NCBI GenBank assembly: GCA_963746955.1
Contig: CAVVDR010000021.1
Span: forward strand, 1-64,000
From: DASQBT01 sp963746955
Lineage (GTDB): Bacteria > Pseudomonadota > Gammaproteobacteria > Burkholderiales > Thiobacillaceae
DNA: 64,000 nucleotides
Reading direction: 5' to 3'
Shown: positions 25,569-34,001 of the stretch, in pieces
Layout: each line of letters opens with the position of its first letter
Numbering within the stretch: position 1 is the first letter of the stretch
Program-made: the position numbers and the translations under genes
Notes under the pieces: generated by a model
What the model was told of the DNA's origin: nothing
The model's database searches: none
What the model saw: the letters and a program-made list of their open reading frames with translations, nothing else

Positions 25569-26021
25569 TTAGAACGGGATGTCGTCCGCAAAATCGTCGA
25601 ACCCGCCGCCGCCGGACGAAACCGGCGCCGGACTGGGCGCGGCGCCGCTGCTGCGGCCGCCCTCGCTGTCCATCTCGGCCATGCCGCCGCCTTTGCTCCC
25701 CAGCATCTGCATCCGGTCGCCACGAATTTCCGTGGTATAGCGGTCTTTGCCTTCCTTGTCCTGCCATTTGCGGGTGCGAATCGAACCTTCGATGTAGACC
25801 GGGCTGCCCTTCTTCAAGTATTGCCCGCACACTTCGGCGATGCGTCCGAAGAAGCTGATGCGGTGCCATTCGGTCACTTCCTGCATATCGCCGTTCTTGT
25901 CCTTGAATTTTTCCGTCGTCGCAATGGAAAAATTTGCCACCGCTTCGCCACTCGGCAGATAGCGCATTTCCGGGTCCTTGCCCAGATTGCCGATCAACAT
26001 GACTTTATTCAGCGATGCCAT
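25569..26021 (-). CDS. ssb: Single-stranded DNA-binding protein
   Basis: A 150-residue SSB. The OB-fold starts MASLNKVMLIGNLGKDPEMRY and includes EWHRISFFGRIAEV and YIEGSIRTRKWQDKEG. A Gly/Pro/Ser linker leads to the acidic tip DDFADDIPF that recruits replication and repair partners. Its start overlaps the stop of the MFS gene by one base. The order uvrA (divergent) - MFS - ssb is common in betaproteobacteria. Confidence 0.97.
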   Translation of the reverse strand: MASLNKVMLIGNLGKDPEMRYLPSGEAVANFSIATTEKFKDKNGDMQEVTEWHRISFFGRIAEVCGQYLKKGSPVYIEGSIRTRKWQDKEGKDRYTTEIRGDRMQMLGSKGGGMAEMDSEGGRSSGAAPSPAPVSSGGGGFDDFADDIPF

Positions 26022-27400
26022 CAGGCTTCTCCTTGCAATAATCTTAGCGCGGTGGCTTCATCCCAGCCGCTCAGTTTAACTTTCAGCATGGCCACCCCTT
26101 CGTCCGCCAGCACGGCCGCCTCCACCACGCCGGCCAAACGGGTAAGGGCGGAGCGCAATTCCTGGGCGCGAGCCGCATCCAAGCCATCGACGTGGAACAT
26201 GCGGGTCCGGACCGCGGGCGGCGCCCGCATGCCCAGCGCCAGCACCAGCCATCCTCCCATCAGCACCGCGCACAATGCAAACACCGGGCCGAAGCCCTGA
26301 TGCTGGGCCAGCCAGCCGCCGGCAACGCCGCCGGCAAACAAGCCCAGCGACTGGGAAGTATTGTACACGCCCATGGCCGTGCCCTTGGCGGACGCGGGGG
26401 CGAGCTTGGAAATCAGCGAGGGCAAGGTGGCCTCAAGCAGGTTGAACGCGACAAAGTAAGCGAACAGGGAGGCGACCAGCCCGTCGAAATTGTGCAGGGA
26501 CTGGGACAGCGCGACCTGCGCCGCCAGCATCAAGGCCACCGATCCGACAAAAATCGGCTTCAGCTTGCCGCGCTTTTCCCCCACGATGATGCCCGGCACC
26601 GCCAGCAGGAAGGAGCCGAGCACCACCGGGAGATACACCCACCAGTGGTGTTCCTTTGGCAGGCCGGCATAATTCGCCAGGGCTACCGGCAGCACCACAA
26701 ACATCGCCATCTGCGCAGTATGCAGGGCGAAAATTCCGTAGTTCAGGCGCAGCAGCTGGGGATCTCTCAGCACATCCTTGAGCCGCGCCGGGTTGGCTTC
26801 GGCATCCGCATGGAAGCGGGACAGCAGGGGCTTGGGCACATACAACATCACCACGCCTATCGCGGCCAGGGCCAGCACCCCGGTCATGGCAAAGATTCCC
26901 GGCACGCCTATCCACTTGTCCAACACCGGTCCCAGAACCAGAGCAGCCGCGAAGCTCAGCCCGATCGTGGCACCGATCGAAGCCATGGCCTTGGTCCGGT
27001 GCTCCTCGCGGGTAAGGTCCGCCAGCAGCGCGGAGACCACGGCGGAAACTGCGCCCGCCCCCTGGATCACCCGGCCGATGATGACGCCGTCGATCGTGCT
27101 TGCGGCGGCCGCCACGAAGCTGCCCAAGGCAAACAACAGCAGGCCGAACACGATCACCCGCTTGCGCCCGATCCGGTCGGAAATCATGCCAAAGGGCAAT
27201 TGCAGCAGGGCCTGCGTCAATCCATAGGCGCCCAAGGCCAGGCCCACCATGAAGTGATTGTCCCCCCCGGGAATATGGGCGGCATAGAGGGCGAATACCG
27301 GCAGGATGAGAAACATCCCCAGCATGCGCAAACCGTATATGGCCGCCAATCCCGCCATGGCGCGGTGTTCGGTGCGACTCAGAGCGTCAGAGATATCCAA
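26021..27400 (-). CDS. YajR-like MFS transporter with C-terminal small alpha/beta domain
   Basis: A 459-residue major facilitator superfamily protein with 12 predicted helices in residues about 15-395. The motif A region FGMISDRIGRKRVIVFG lies between helices 2 and 3, and the antiporter-type motif C-like segment LVLGPVLDKWIG sits in helix 5. The last about 60 residues (FHVDGLDAARAQELRSAL...VAMLKVKLSGWD) resemble the ferredoxin-like (HMA-type) YAM domain of YajR. Transport substrate is unknown; such proteins are usually called drug or sugar efflux pumps without proof. It is transcribed with ssb and divergently from uvrA. Confidence 0.86.
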   Translation of the reverse strand: MDISDALSRTEHRAMAGLAAIYGLRMLGMFLILPVFALYAAHIPGGDNHFMVGLALGAYGLTQALLQLPFGMISDRIGRKRVIVFGLLLFALGSFVAAAASTIDGVIIGRVIQGAGAVSAVVSALLADLTREEHRTKAMASIGATIGLSFAAALVLGPVLDKWIGVPGIFAMTGVLALAAIGVVMLYVPKPLLSRFHADAEANPARLKDVLRDPQLLRLNYGIFALHTAQMAMFVVLPVALANYAGLPKEHHWWVYLPVVLGSFLLAVPGIIVGEKRGKLKPIFVGSVALMLAAQVALSQSLHNFDGLVASLFAYFVAFNLLEATLPSLISKLAPASAKGTAMGVYNTSQSLGLFAGGVAGGWLAQHQGFGPVFALCAVLMGGWLVLALGMRAPPAVRTRMFHVDGLDAARAQELRSALTRLAGVVEAAVLADEGVAMLKVKLSGWDEATALRLLQGEA

Positions 27401-27482
27401 GTGAATTCGACTAGAGAATGACTATGCCAATGGCGTATATTATCAGGTTGGCCCGGCCTTTCATGGGCGTTCGGATAGCGTC

Positions 27483-30332
27483 ATGGACTACATTCGCGTG
27501 CGGGGCGCCCGCACCCACAATCTCAAGAACATCAATCTTGATTTGCCACGCAATCAGCTGGTGGTAATCACCGGCCTGTCGGGCTCGGGCAAGTCTTCGC
27601 TGGCTTTCGACACCCTGTACGCCGAAGGCCAGCGCCGTTATGTCGAATCGCTATCGGCCTATGCCCGGCAGTTCCTGCAACTGATGGAAAAGCCCGACGT
27701 GGACCTGATCGAGGGCCTCTCCCCAGCCATTTCCATTGAGCAAAAGGCAACCTCGCACAATCCCCGTTCCACCGTAGGCACGGTCACCGAAATCCATGAC
27801 TACCTGCGCCTGCTGTATGCCAGGGTCGGCGAGCCGCGCTGCCCGCAACACGGCATCACGCTCGCGGCGCAAACCGTGTCCCAGATGGTCGATCAGGTCC
27901 TGACCCTGCCCGAGGACACCAGGCTGATGATCCTCGCACCCTTGGTGGTGGGCCGCAAGGGCGAGAACCTGGACCTGTTCGAGGAACTGCAAGCACAGGG
28001 TTTTGTGCGCGTCCGGGCGGACGGCAGGGTGTGCGAGCTGGATTCCGTGCCCAAGCTGGACAAGAACAAGAAGCACACCATCGAGGTGGTGGTGGACCGT
28101 CTCAAGGTCCGGATGGACGCCAAGCAGCGGCTGGCGGAATCGCTGGAGACCGCCCTGCGCCACGCGGACGGCAAGGCCCTGGCAATTGATATGGACAGCG
28201 CGCAGGAGCACCTGTTCTCGGCCAAGTTTTCCTGCCCGCTGTGCGACTACGCGCTGCCCGAGCTTGAGCCGCGGCTGTTCTCCTTCAACAATCCCATGGG
28301 CGCCTGCACGGAATGCGACGGCCTGGGCGTGGTGTCGTTCTTCGATCCGTTGCGGGTGGTGGCTTTTCCGCATCTGTCGCTGGCCTCGGGGGCGGTCAAG
28401 GGCTGGGACAGGCGCAATCATTTCTTCTACCAGATGCTCCAGAGCCTGGCGCTGCACTATGGCTTCGAACTGGACAAGCAATTCGATTCATTGCCGCAAC
28501 GGATCCAGGACATCATTCTGTACGGCAGCGGCAAGGAGGAAATCAGCTTCAAGTATCTGGGTGAAAAAGGTGGCTGGCGACCGCGCAAGCATGCGTTTGA
28601 GGGAATACTGAAAAGCCTGGAGCGACGCTACCGCGAGACCGATTCCATCACGGTGCGCGAGGAATTGGCCAAGTTCCTCAACAACAAGCCCTGCCCGAAA
28701 TGCGAGGGCACCCGGCTGCGCGTGGAAGCGCGCCATGTGCTGGTGGCTGACAAGGCCATCTTCGAAGTCAGCCACTGGCCGCTGAAGGATACCCTGGCCT
28801 TTTTCGACAGCCTCAGGCTGGAAGGCCACCGCGCCCAGATTGCGGAACGGATCGTCAAGGAAATTTCCGCCCGCCTGGGATTCCTTAACAACGTCGGACT
28901 CGACTATCTGAGCCTGGACCGATCCGCCGACACGCTTTCGGGCGGCGAGGCGCAGCGCATTCGGCTGGCTTCGCAGATCGGCTCCGGTCTCACCGGCGTG
29001 ATGTACGTGCTGGACGAGCCGTCCATCGGCCTGCACCAGCGCGACAACGACCGGCTGCTGGGCACCCTGAGGCATTTGCGGGATCTGGGCAATTCAGTCC
29101 TGGTGGTGGAGCACGACGAAGAGGCTATCCGCAGCGCGGACTATGTGGTGGACATGGGCCCCGGTGCGGGCGAACACGGCGGCGAAGTGGTGGCGGAGGG
29201 CACGCCCGACATCGTAACCCGCAATCCCGCCTCGCTCACCGGCCTGTATCTGTCCGGCAAGAGGGCCATCCCGATACCGAAGAAACGCCGCAGGCGGGAT
29301 GCAACTCGCATCCTGCAACTGACCGGAGCCATGGGCAACAATCTCAAGCAGGTCGACCTGCGCCTGCCCTTGGGCCTGATGGTCTGCGTCACCGGCGTAT
29401 CTGGTTCGGGCAAGTCCACCCTGATCAACGACACGCTCTACCGCGCCACCGCGCGGCACCTGTATGGTTCCAGCGAGGAACCGGCACCCTACGGCGAGAT
29501 CCACGGTCTGGAGTTCTTCGACAAGGTCATCAGCGTGGACCAGGCCCCGATCGGCCGCACGCCCCGCTCCAATCCGGCAACGTATACCGGCCTGTTCACC
29601 CCGATCCGCGAGCTGTTCGCCGGGGTGCCCGAATCCCGCACGCGCGGCTATGGACCGGGCCGTTTCTCCTTCAATGTCAAGGGCGGACGCTGCGAAGCCT
29701 GCCAGGGCGACGGCGTAATCAAGGTCGAAATGCATTTCCTGCCGGATATCTATGTGGCCTGCGACGTCTGCCACGGCCAGCGCTACAACCGGGAAACCCT
29801 GGAAGTTCAGTACAAGGGCAAGACCATCCACGACGTGCTCAACCTGACGGTGGAAGACGCGCTGGCGTTCTTCGGCGCCGTGCCGGTGGTAGCGAGGAAA
29901 CTGCAGACCCTGATGGATGTGGGTCTGGGTTATGTCAAGCTAGGTCAGTCTGCCACCACTCTCTCCGGCGGCGAGGCCCAGCGGGTAAAGCTCTCGCTCG
30001 AACTGTCCAAGCGCGATACCGGCCGCACCCTGTACATCCTCGACGAACCCACCACCGGCCTGCACTTTGCCGACATCGAACTGCTGCTCAAAGTGCTGCA
30101 GCGGCTTACTGAACAGGGCAATACCGTGGTTGTGATCGAGCACAATCTGGATGTGATCAAGACCGCCGACTGGCTTGTCGATCTCGGTCCCGAAGGCGGC
30201 GCGGGGGGCGGCGAGATCATCGCCGAAGGCACGCCGGAAGAAGTAGCGAAGAATCCCGCCAGCTATACCGGGTTTTACCTGGAGCAGATGTTCCGGCGCA
30301 AAACAGGCAGCGCACGGAGTGCGCAAGCGTAG
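27483..30332 (+). CDS. uvrA: Excinuclease ABC subunit A
   Basis: The damage-recognition ATPase of nucleotide excision repair. The 949-residue protein has two ABC modules: Walker A GLSGSGKSSLAFDTLYAEG near residue 31 and GVSGSGKSTLIN near 640, with signatures LSGGEAQRI and LSGGEAQRV, and Walker B VLDEPSIGLH and ILDEPTTGLH. Zinc-finger cysteines are seen in CPLC...CTEC and CEAC...CDVC. All parts are complete. The 82-base gap to the divergent MFS gene carries no recognisable LexA box, so SOS control as in Escherichia coli is not supported here. Confidence 0.98.
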   Translation: MDYIRVRGARTHNLKNINLDLPRNQLVVITGLSGSGKSSLAFDTLYAEGQRRYVESLSAYARQFLQLMEKPDVDLIEGLSPAISIEQKATSHNPRSTVGTVTEIHDYLRLLYARVGEPRCPQHGITLAAQTVSQMVDQVLTLPEDTRLMILAPLVVGRKGENLDLFEELQAQGFVRVRADGRVCELDSVPKLDKNKKHTIEVVVDRLKVRMDAKQRLAESLETALRHADGKALAIDMDSAQEHLFSAKFSCPLCDYALPELEPRLFSFNNPMGACTECDGLGVVSFFDPLRVVAFPHLSLASGAVKGWDRRNHFFYQMLQSLALHYGFELDKQFDSLPQRIQDIILYGSGKEEISFKYLGEKGGWRPRKHAFEGILKSLERRYRETDSITVREELAKFLNNKPCPKCEGTRLRVEARHVLVADKAIFEVSHWPLKDTLAFFDSLRLEGHRAQIAERIVKEISARLGFLNNVGLDYLSLDRSADTLSGGEAQRIRLASQIGSGLTGVMYVLDEPSIGLHQRDNDRLLGTLRHLRDLGNSVLVVEHDEEAIRSADYVVDMGPGAGEHGGEVVAEGTPDIVTRNPASLTGLYLSGKRAIPIPKKRRRRDATRILQLTGAMGNNLKQVDLRLPLGLMVCVTGVSGSGKSTLINDTLYRATARHLYGSSEEPAPYGEIHGLEFFDKVISVDQAPIGRTPRSNPATYTGLFTPIRELFAGVPESRTRGYGPGRFSFNVKGGRCEACQGDGVIKVEMHFLPDIYVACDVCHGQRYNRETLEVQYKGKTIHDVLNLTVEDALAFFGAVPVVARKLQTLMDVGLGYVKLGQSATTLSGGEAQRVKLSLELSKRDTGRTLYILDEPTTGLHFADIELLLKVLQRLTEQGNTVVVIEHNLDVIKTADWLVDLGPEGGAGGGEIIAEGTPEEVAKNPASYTGFYLEQMFRRKTGSARSAQA

Positions 30333-30583
30333 ATTTTCGATCCAGCCGCCCAAACCGCGAATCGACTATGAACAGGTATTTGGCCGGGGCCAGCAAATTC
30401 ATTCCAGCGGGAGAAAGGTTCCGATCGGTAAAATCGCCGCAGACGTGCGCCTGCTTGCCTACGCGGTCCGCTTCATTCCAAGACCTGATGCTGATTGTTC
30501 ATATTGCGCCGCAGTCCTTTCCAGATTCAATTTTCCGCATCCTTCCTTTGACAGGGGCGAGTCAATATTGACAGGAGTCGAGC

Positions 30584-31651
30584 ATGATTGAATTGTCAAC
30601 TGAATACCTGGGCCTCAAGCTCAAGTCCCCCCTGGTGCCCTCTGCCTCACCCCTGTCGCGCAGCGTGGATCAGGCTCGTGCCATGGAAGACGCCGGCGCC
30701 GCAGCCCTGGTGATGTATTCACTGTTCGAAGAAGAGATGGGCGCGGAATCAAGCGAGATGGAACGCCGGCTGATAGACCAGGCCATTGCTCACGTTGTGG
30801 CGGCCGGCTTCAGTGTTCCACATTTTCACTACCGCAACGGGCTGGAGCAGTATCTCCAGCATCTCTCTGCACTAAAGGCCGCACTGGAAATTCCGGTAAT
30901 CGCCTCGCTGAACGGCGTCGGAATGTCAAGCTGGGTTGAGGTGGGCCGGGAACTTGAAAAGGCAGGCGCTGATGCCATTGAACTCAATGTCTATTACATC
31001 GCCGCCGATTTTGCGCAGACGCCGGATACCATAGAAGCCCGCTTTCTGTACGTGCTCAAGTCGTTGCGCGATGCGGTGTCTCTGCCGATCGCCATGAAGA
31101 TCTCGCCTTACTTCTGCGCGCTACCCGCATTCGTACAGAAACTGGAAGCGTCGGGGGCCAACGGCGTGGTGCTGTTCAATCGTTTCTTTCAGCCGGACAT
31201 TGACTTGGAAACGCTCGCCCCATCAGACCAGCACCTCCTCTCCGGTCATACGGAGCGGCTGCTGGCCATGCGCTGGGTATCGCTGCTTCATGGCCGCGTG
31301 GGTCTTGGCCTTTCCGCCAGCGGCGGCATTTATACCTGGGAGGACGCCCTGAAGATGCTGCTGGCGGGAGCGGATGTGGTGAATCTTACCAGCGCCTTGT
31401 TGCAGCACGGACCCGCGAGGATTGCCGAAATACTGGATGGCGTGCGTGCGTGGATGGAAGCGAGGGGCTATGAATCGCTGGATCGATTCAGAGGCATGCT
31501 CAGCCAGCGATCCCGACCGGACCTCGGCACCCTGACTCGTGAGGGCTACATGATGAGCCTGGACCACCACGACCCGCAAGCCAGTTCCGCGGGAAATTCA
31601 TTATCGAAACCAGACCGTTTCGCCCACGGAGACGGGGATGGACATCAGTAA
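30584..31651 (+). CDS. Dihydroorotate dehydrogenase-like flavoprotein (non-pyrimidine PyrD paralogue)
   Basis: A 355-residue TIM-barrel protein of the PyrD superfamily: MIELSTEYLGLKLKSPLVPSASPLS at the start (an FMN-side strand), IASLNGVGMSSWVEVGRELEKAGADAIELN in the core and SASGGIYTWEDALKMLLAGADVVNLTSALL near the end. The usual catalytic residue environment of true PyrD is altered, and its family (dihydroorotate dehydrogenase-like) often sits near redox genes such as pyruvate:ferredoxin oxidoreductase, so pyrimidine synthesis is doubtful. AGGAG lies six bases before the ATG. The stop overlaps the next gene, a Crp/Fnr regulator, by 14 bases. Confidence 0.85.
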   Translation: MIELSTEYLGLKLKSPLVPSASPLSRSVDQARAMEDAGAAALVMYSLFEEEMGAESSEMERRLIDQAIAHVVAAGFSVPHFHYRNGLEQYLQHLSALKAALEIPVIASLNGVGMSSWVEVGRELEKAGADAIELNVYYIAADFAQTPDTIEARFLYVLKSLRDAVSLPIAMKISPYFCALPAFVQKLEASGANGVVLFNRFFQPDIDLETLAPSDQHLLSGHTERLLAMRWVSLLHGRVGLGLSASGGIYTWEDALKMLLAGADVVNLTSALLQHGPARIAEILDGVRAWMEARGYESLDRFRGMLSQRSRPDLGTLTREGYMMSLDHHDPQASSAGNSLSKPDRFAHGDGDGHQ

Positions 31652-32300
31652 ACAGTTCCTGGCGCAATTCCCCATCTTCCGCTCCCTGCCGCCGGAAGAT
31701 TTGAATGAAGCCATGCAGGGCAGTCATGTGCGCCGGGTAGCCAAGGGTGGTTCTCCGTTCAGCACCAGCAGTCCCTGCGCCGGATTCTCCATGCTGCTGT
31801 CAGGCACTGTTCGGGTGGTCAAACTCGGCGCCAGTGGACGTGAGGTGGAACTGTACCGTCTGCAGCCCGGCGAGAGCTGCCTCATTTCCACCAGTTGCCT
31901 GCTAGGCAAGGCCAACTACACGGCCAACGCCATCGCGCAAACCGACCTGCTCATGTTCACTATTCCGCCGTCCATCTTCAAACGACTGTTAGCGCGCAAC
32001 GAAGCCTTCCGCGACTTCGTCTTCAGCCAGTTCAGCCAGCGCCTGGCCGACTTGATGATGTTGGTGGAAGCCATCGCCTTCCAGAAGCTGGACCAACGGC
32101 TGGCCGCGATCCTGTTGGAGACGGCACCCGAAACCAAGGGATCCCAGGCCCAGCTTGCCGACCGTCTGGGCACCGTCCGTGACATCGTTGGAAGACTGCT
32201 CAAAAACTTCGAGCAGCGCGGGCTGGTGGCATTGGGCAGGCAACGTATCCGGGTGCTCGATCCCGAGGGCCTGAAGGCGATTGCCGAGCGACCGAACTGA
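31638..32300 (+). CDS. Crp/Fnr family transcriptional regulator
   Basis: A 220-residue regulator with an N-terminal cyclic-nucleotide-binding-like beta-barrel (about residues 15-130, including the GTVRVVKLGASGREVELYRL strand pair and PGESC), a dimerisation helix, and a C-terminal winged helix. The recognition region is TKGSQAQLADRLGTVRDIVGRLLKNF, roughly 165-195. It lacks the N-terminal four-Cys cluster of Fnr but has Cys in the effector domain (SPCAGFS, ESCLISTSCLL), which might sense sulfur species or redox state (inference). It overlaps the PyrD-like gene and lies 157 bases upstream of a persulfide-dioxygenase-like gene whose promoter carries a matching type of inverted repeat. Confidence 0.88.
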   Translation: MDISKQFLAQFPIFRSLPPEDLNEAMQGSHVRRVAKGGSPFSTSSPCAGFSMLLSGTVRVVKLGASGREVELYRLQPGESCLISTSCLLGKANYTANAIAQTDLLMFTIPPSIFKRLLARNEAFRDFVFSQFSQRLADLMMLVEAIAFQKLDQRLAAILLETAPETKGSQAQLADRLGTVRDIVGRLLKNFEQRGLVALGRQRIRVLDPEGLKAIAERPN

Positions 32301-32372
32301 CCATACAAATGATCGTCGCTGCCTGCAGAACTTGAGCTGCGTTCCCAGGTAAATTAGCAATCTCTGATATTG

Positions 32373-32415
32373 TGCGACCAAAGTCGCATACAGCCCCCTG
32401 CCGCTTCCCTAGAAT
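32373..32415 (+). promoter_or_regulatory. Class II Crp/Fnr-type promoter of the persulfide dioxygenase gene
   Basis: TGCGAC-CAAA-GTCGCA (32373-32388) is a perfect inverted repeat with a four-base centre, the geometry of Crp/Fnr-family sites. A -10 box TAGAAT sits at 32410-32415, predicting a start at about 32422. The repeat is then centred at -41.5, the position for class II activation, and it occupies the -35 region, where no TTGACA-like box is present. The neighbouring Crp/Fnr gene is the obvious candidate regulator. Confidence 0.65.
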
Positions 32416-32457
32416 GCATCCCATCGTTCAACTCACATTGTCAAAGGGGATGCCAGC

Positions 32458-33138
32458 ATGTTGTTCAAGCAACTATTCGACCCGGTTTCTTCCACCTATA
32501 GCTATTTGATTGCTGCCGATTCCGGCGACGCGGTGCTGATCGACCCCGTGTATGAACTGGCCGGACGCGACCTCGCGCTGCTCGACGAGCACAACCTCAA
32601 ACTGGTCTGGGTGCTCGACACCCACGTGCATGCCGACCACGTGACCGGAGCCAACGCGCTCAAGGCAGCCACCGGCGCCCAGTCCGCCGTGGGCGACGGC
32701 TGCAAGGCCAGCGGCTTCGACCATCAGCTCAACGACGGCGACGAGATCCGCTTCGGCAACGAAGTGATCCGCATCATCGCCACGCCCGGCCATACCCATG
32801 GCAGCGTTTCGTACCTGTGGCGCGACCGCGTGTTCACCGGCGACGCTCTGCTGATCGGCGGCTGCGGGCGCACCGACTTTCAGGCCGGCGATCCCGACCT
32901 GCTCTACCGCAGCATCACCGGGAAACTGTTCAACCTGGAAGATGAAGTGCTGGTCTATCCCGGCCATGACTACAAAGGCCGTCGGGTCAGCAGCATCGGC
33001 GAGGAGAAGGCGCTCAATCCGCGCTTGGCGGGCAGGAGCAGGGAAGAGTTTATCGGCATCATGAACGCCCTCAACCTGCCCACGCCCCGCCTGATTGACA
33101 TCGCCGTCCCGGCAAATCTGGTCGGCGGAACCGCCTAG
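32458..33138 (+). CDS. Persulfide dioxygenase-like MBL-fold hydrolase (ETHE1/Blh type)
   Basis: A 226-residue metallo-beta-lactamase-fold protein with the metal ligands H-V-H-A-D-H (56-61), His 112 (TPGHTHGS), Asp 129 (FTGDALLIGGCGRTDF) and His 170 (YPGHDY). GCGRTDFQ and the short C-terminal part are typical of the mononuclear-iron ETHE1/persulfide dioxygenase branch rather than glyoxalase II. These enzymes oxidise glutathione persulfide to sulfite. The rhodanese gene that follows by 33 bases makes a role in sulfide or sulfane-sulfur oxidation likely. AAGGGGATG precedes the ATG. Confidence 0.88.
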   Translation: MLFKQLFDPVSSTYSYLIAADSGDAVLIDPVYELAGRDLALLDEHNLKLVWVLDTHVHADHVTGANALKAATGAQSAVGDGCKASGFDHQLNDGDEIRFGNEVIRIIATPGHTHGSVSYLWRDRVFTGDALLIGGCGRTDFQAGDPDLLYRSITGKLFNLEDEVLVYPGHDYKGRRVSSIGEEKALNPRLAGRSREEFIGIMNALNLPTPRLIDIAVPANLVGGTA

Positions 33139-33171
33139 GCTATCGCTCAAACTTATCGGAAGGATACTCAA

Positions 33172-33714
33172 ATGCAAACTATCAGCGCCTACGCACTGGC
33201 CCATCAGCAACAACAAGGCATCGTCAATCTGATCGACGTGCGCACCCCCGCAGAATTTGGCGCCATCCACGCCAAGGGAGCGGTCAACATCCCGCTGGAC
33301 AAGCTGGAACCGGGCGCGCTGGCCCACTGCAATGGCAGTCCGATCTATTTCATCTGCAAGTCCGGGATGCGTGCGCAGAAGGCGATGACCAAGTTGCGCG
33401 AAGCCGGCTTCTCCAACATGGCGCAGGTCGAAGGCGGCACTGACGCATGGAAAAATGCGGGCCTGCCCATTGAAAAAGGCAAAAAGGCGCTCGGACTGGA
33501 ACAGCAGGTGCGTATCACCGCCGGCTCCATGGCCCTGGTCGGCGCTGCCGTGGTGTTGGCCGGGCAGCCGCTGGGCCTGATTTTGGTCGGTTTCATGGGC
33601 GTGGGCATGGTCTTCGCAGGGGTCACCGATACCTGCGGCATGGCAATGCTGCTGGCCAAAATGCCATGGAACCAGGGTGCCAGGGCCTGTTCGTCGCCGT
33701 CGGTAGCCGGATGA
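33172..33714 (+). CDS. Rhodanese domain protein with C-terminal DUF2892 membrane region
   Basis: A 180-residue protein. Residues 1-105 form a rhodanese domain with LIDVRTPAEFGAIHAKGAVNIPL and the active-site loop CKSGMR (catalytic Cys 62). Residues about 115-170 hold two membrane helices of the DUF2892 type (SMALVGAAVVLAGQPLGL and LVGFMGVGMVFAGVTD). It would carry sulfane sulfur at the inner face of the membrane and pass it to or from the persulfide dioxygenase encoded just upstream. The pair is a known combination in sulfur-oxidising and sulfide-detoxifying bacteria. Confidence 0.9.
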   Translation: MQTISAYALAHQQQQGIVNLIDVRTPAEFGAIHAKGAVNIPLDKLEPGALAHCNGSPIYFICKSGMRAQKAMTKLREAGFSNMAQVEGGTDAWKNAGLPIEKGKKALGLEQQVRITAGSMALVGAAVVLAGQPLGLILVGFMGVGMVFAGVTDTCGMAMLLAKMPWNQGARACSSPSVAG

Positions 33715-33910
33715 CAATGCAGCAGTCGGGTCCTGCACCCTGGAAATCAGTCCCCCGCCGCGCTGTAATGGACTTTCGCGTCCAAGAGGCGGGAATGGCT
33801 GGTCTACGCCGCTAGCGCTGGTTGGAATGTACGTCATGCATACGGTTTCGGCCGATCATTTCGGCACGCCCTCCGATGCCAACACGTTGGGCAGCGTTGA
33901 TTGAGCATGG

Positions 33911-33939
33911 TTGCCCCAACCGTACAATTACTCTATACG
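33911..33939 (+). promoter_or_regulatory. Putative promoter of the SulP gene
   Basis: TTGCCC (33911-33916), a 17-base spacer and TATACG (33934-33939) form a sigma70-like promoter about 60 bases before the SulP start. The 287-base gap from the rhodanese gene holds nothing else that I can name, so the SulP gene is probably its own unit. Confidence 0.4.
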
Positions 33940-34001
33940 ACGGCCGGGCCAGGAAAATAGAACCAACTGACGGTCGTGTCCGGCCACGCAAAGGGAGAAG
34001 A

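Noticed and set aside
26192..27421. Plus-strand open frame of 409 codons
   Set aside because: Antisense to the MFS transporter gene; the translation is Gln/His/Arg-rich and resembles no protein.
27401..27482. Possible SOS box between the MFS-ssb unit and uvrA
   Set aside because: No CTGT-N8-ACAG pattern is present; the link was expected from Escherichia coli only.
30540..30575. TTGACA-like and TTGAC/GTCAA repeats before the dihydroorotate-dehydrogenase-like gene as an Fnr site
   Set aside because: The half-sites are eight bases apart, not four, and no -10 box fits at 16-18 bases; too weak to call.
32473..33837. Minus-strand open frame of 454 codons
   Set aside because: Antisense to the persulfide dioxygenase and rhodanese genes, both of which keep intact active sites.
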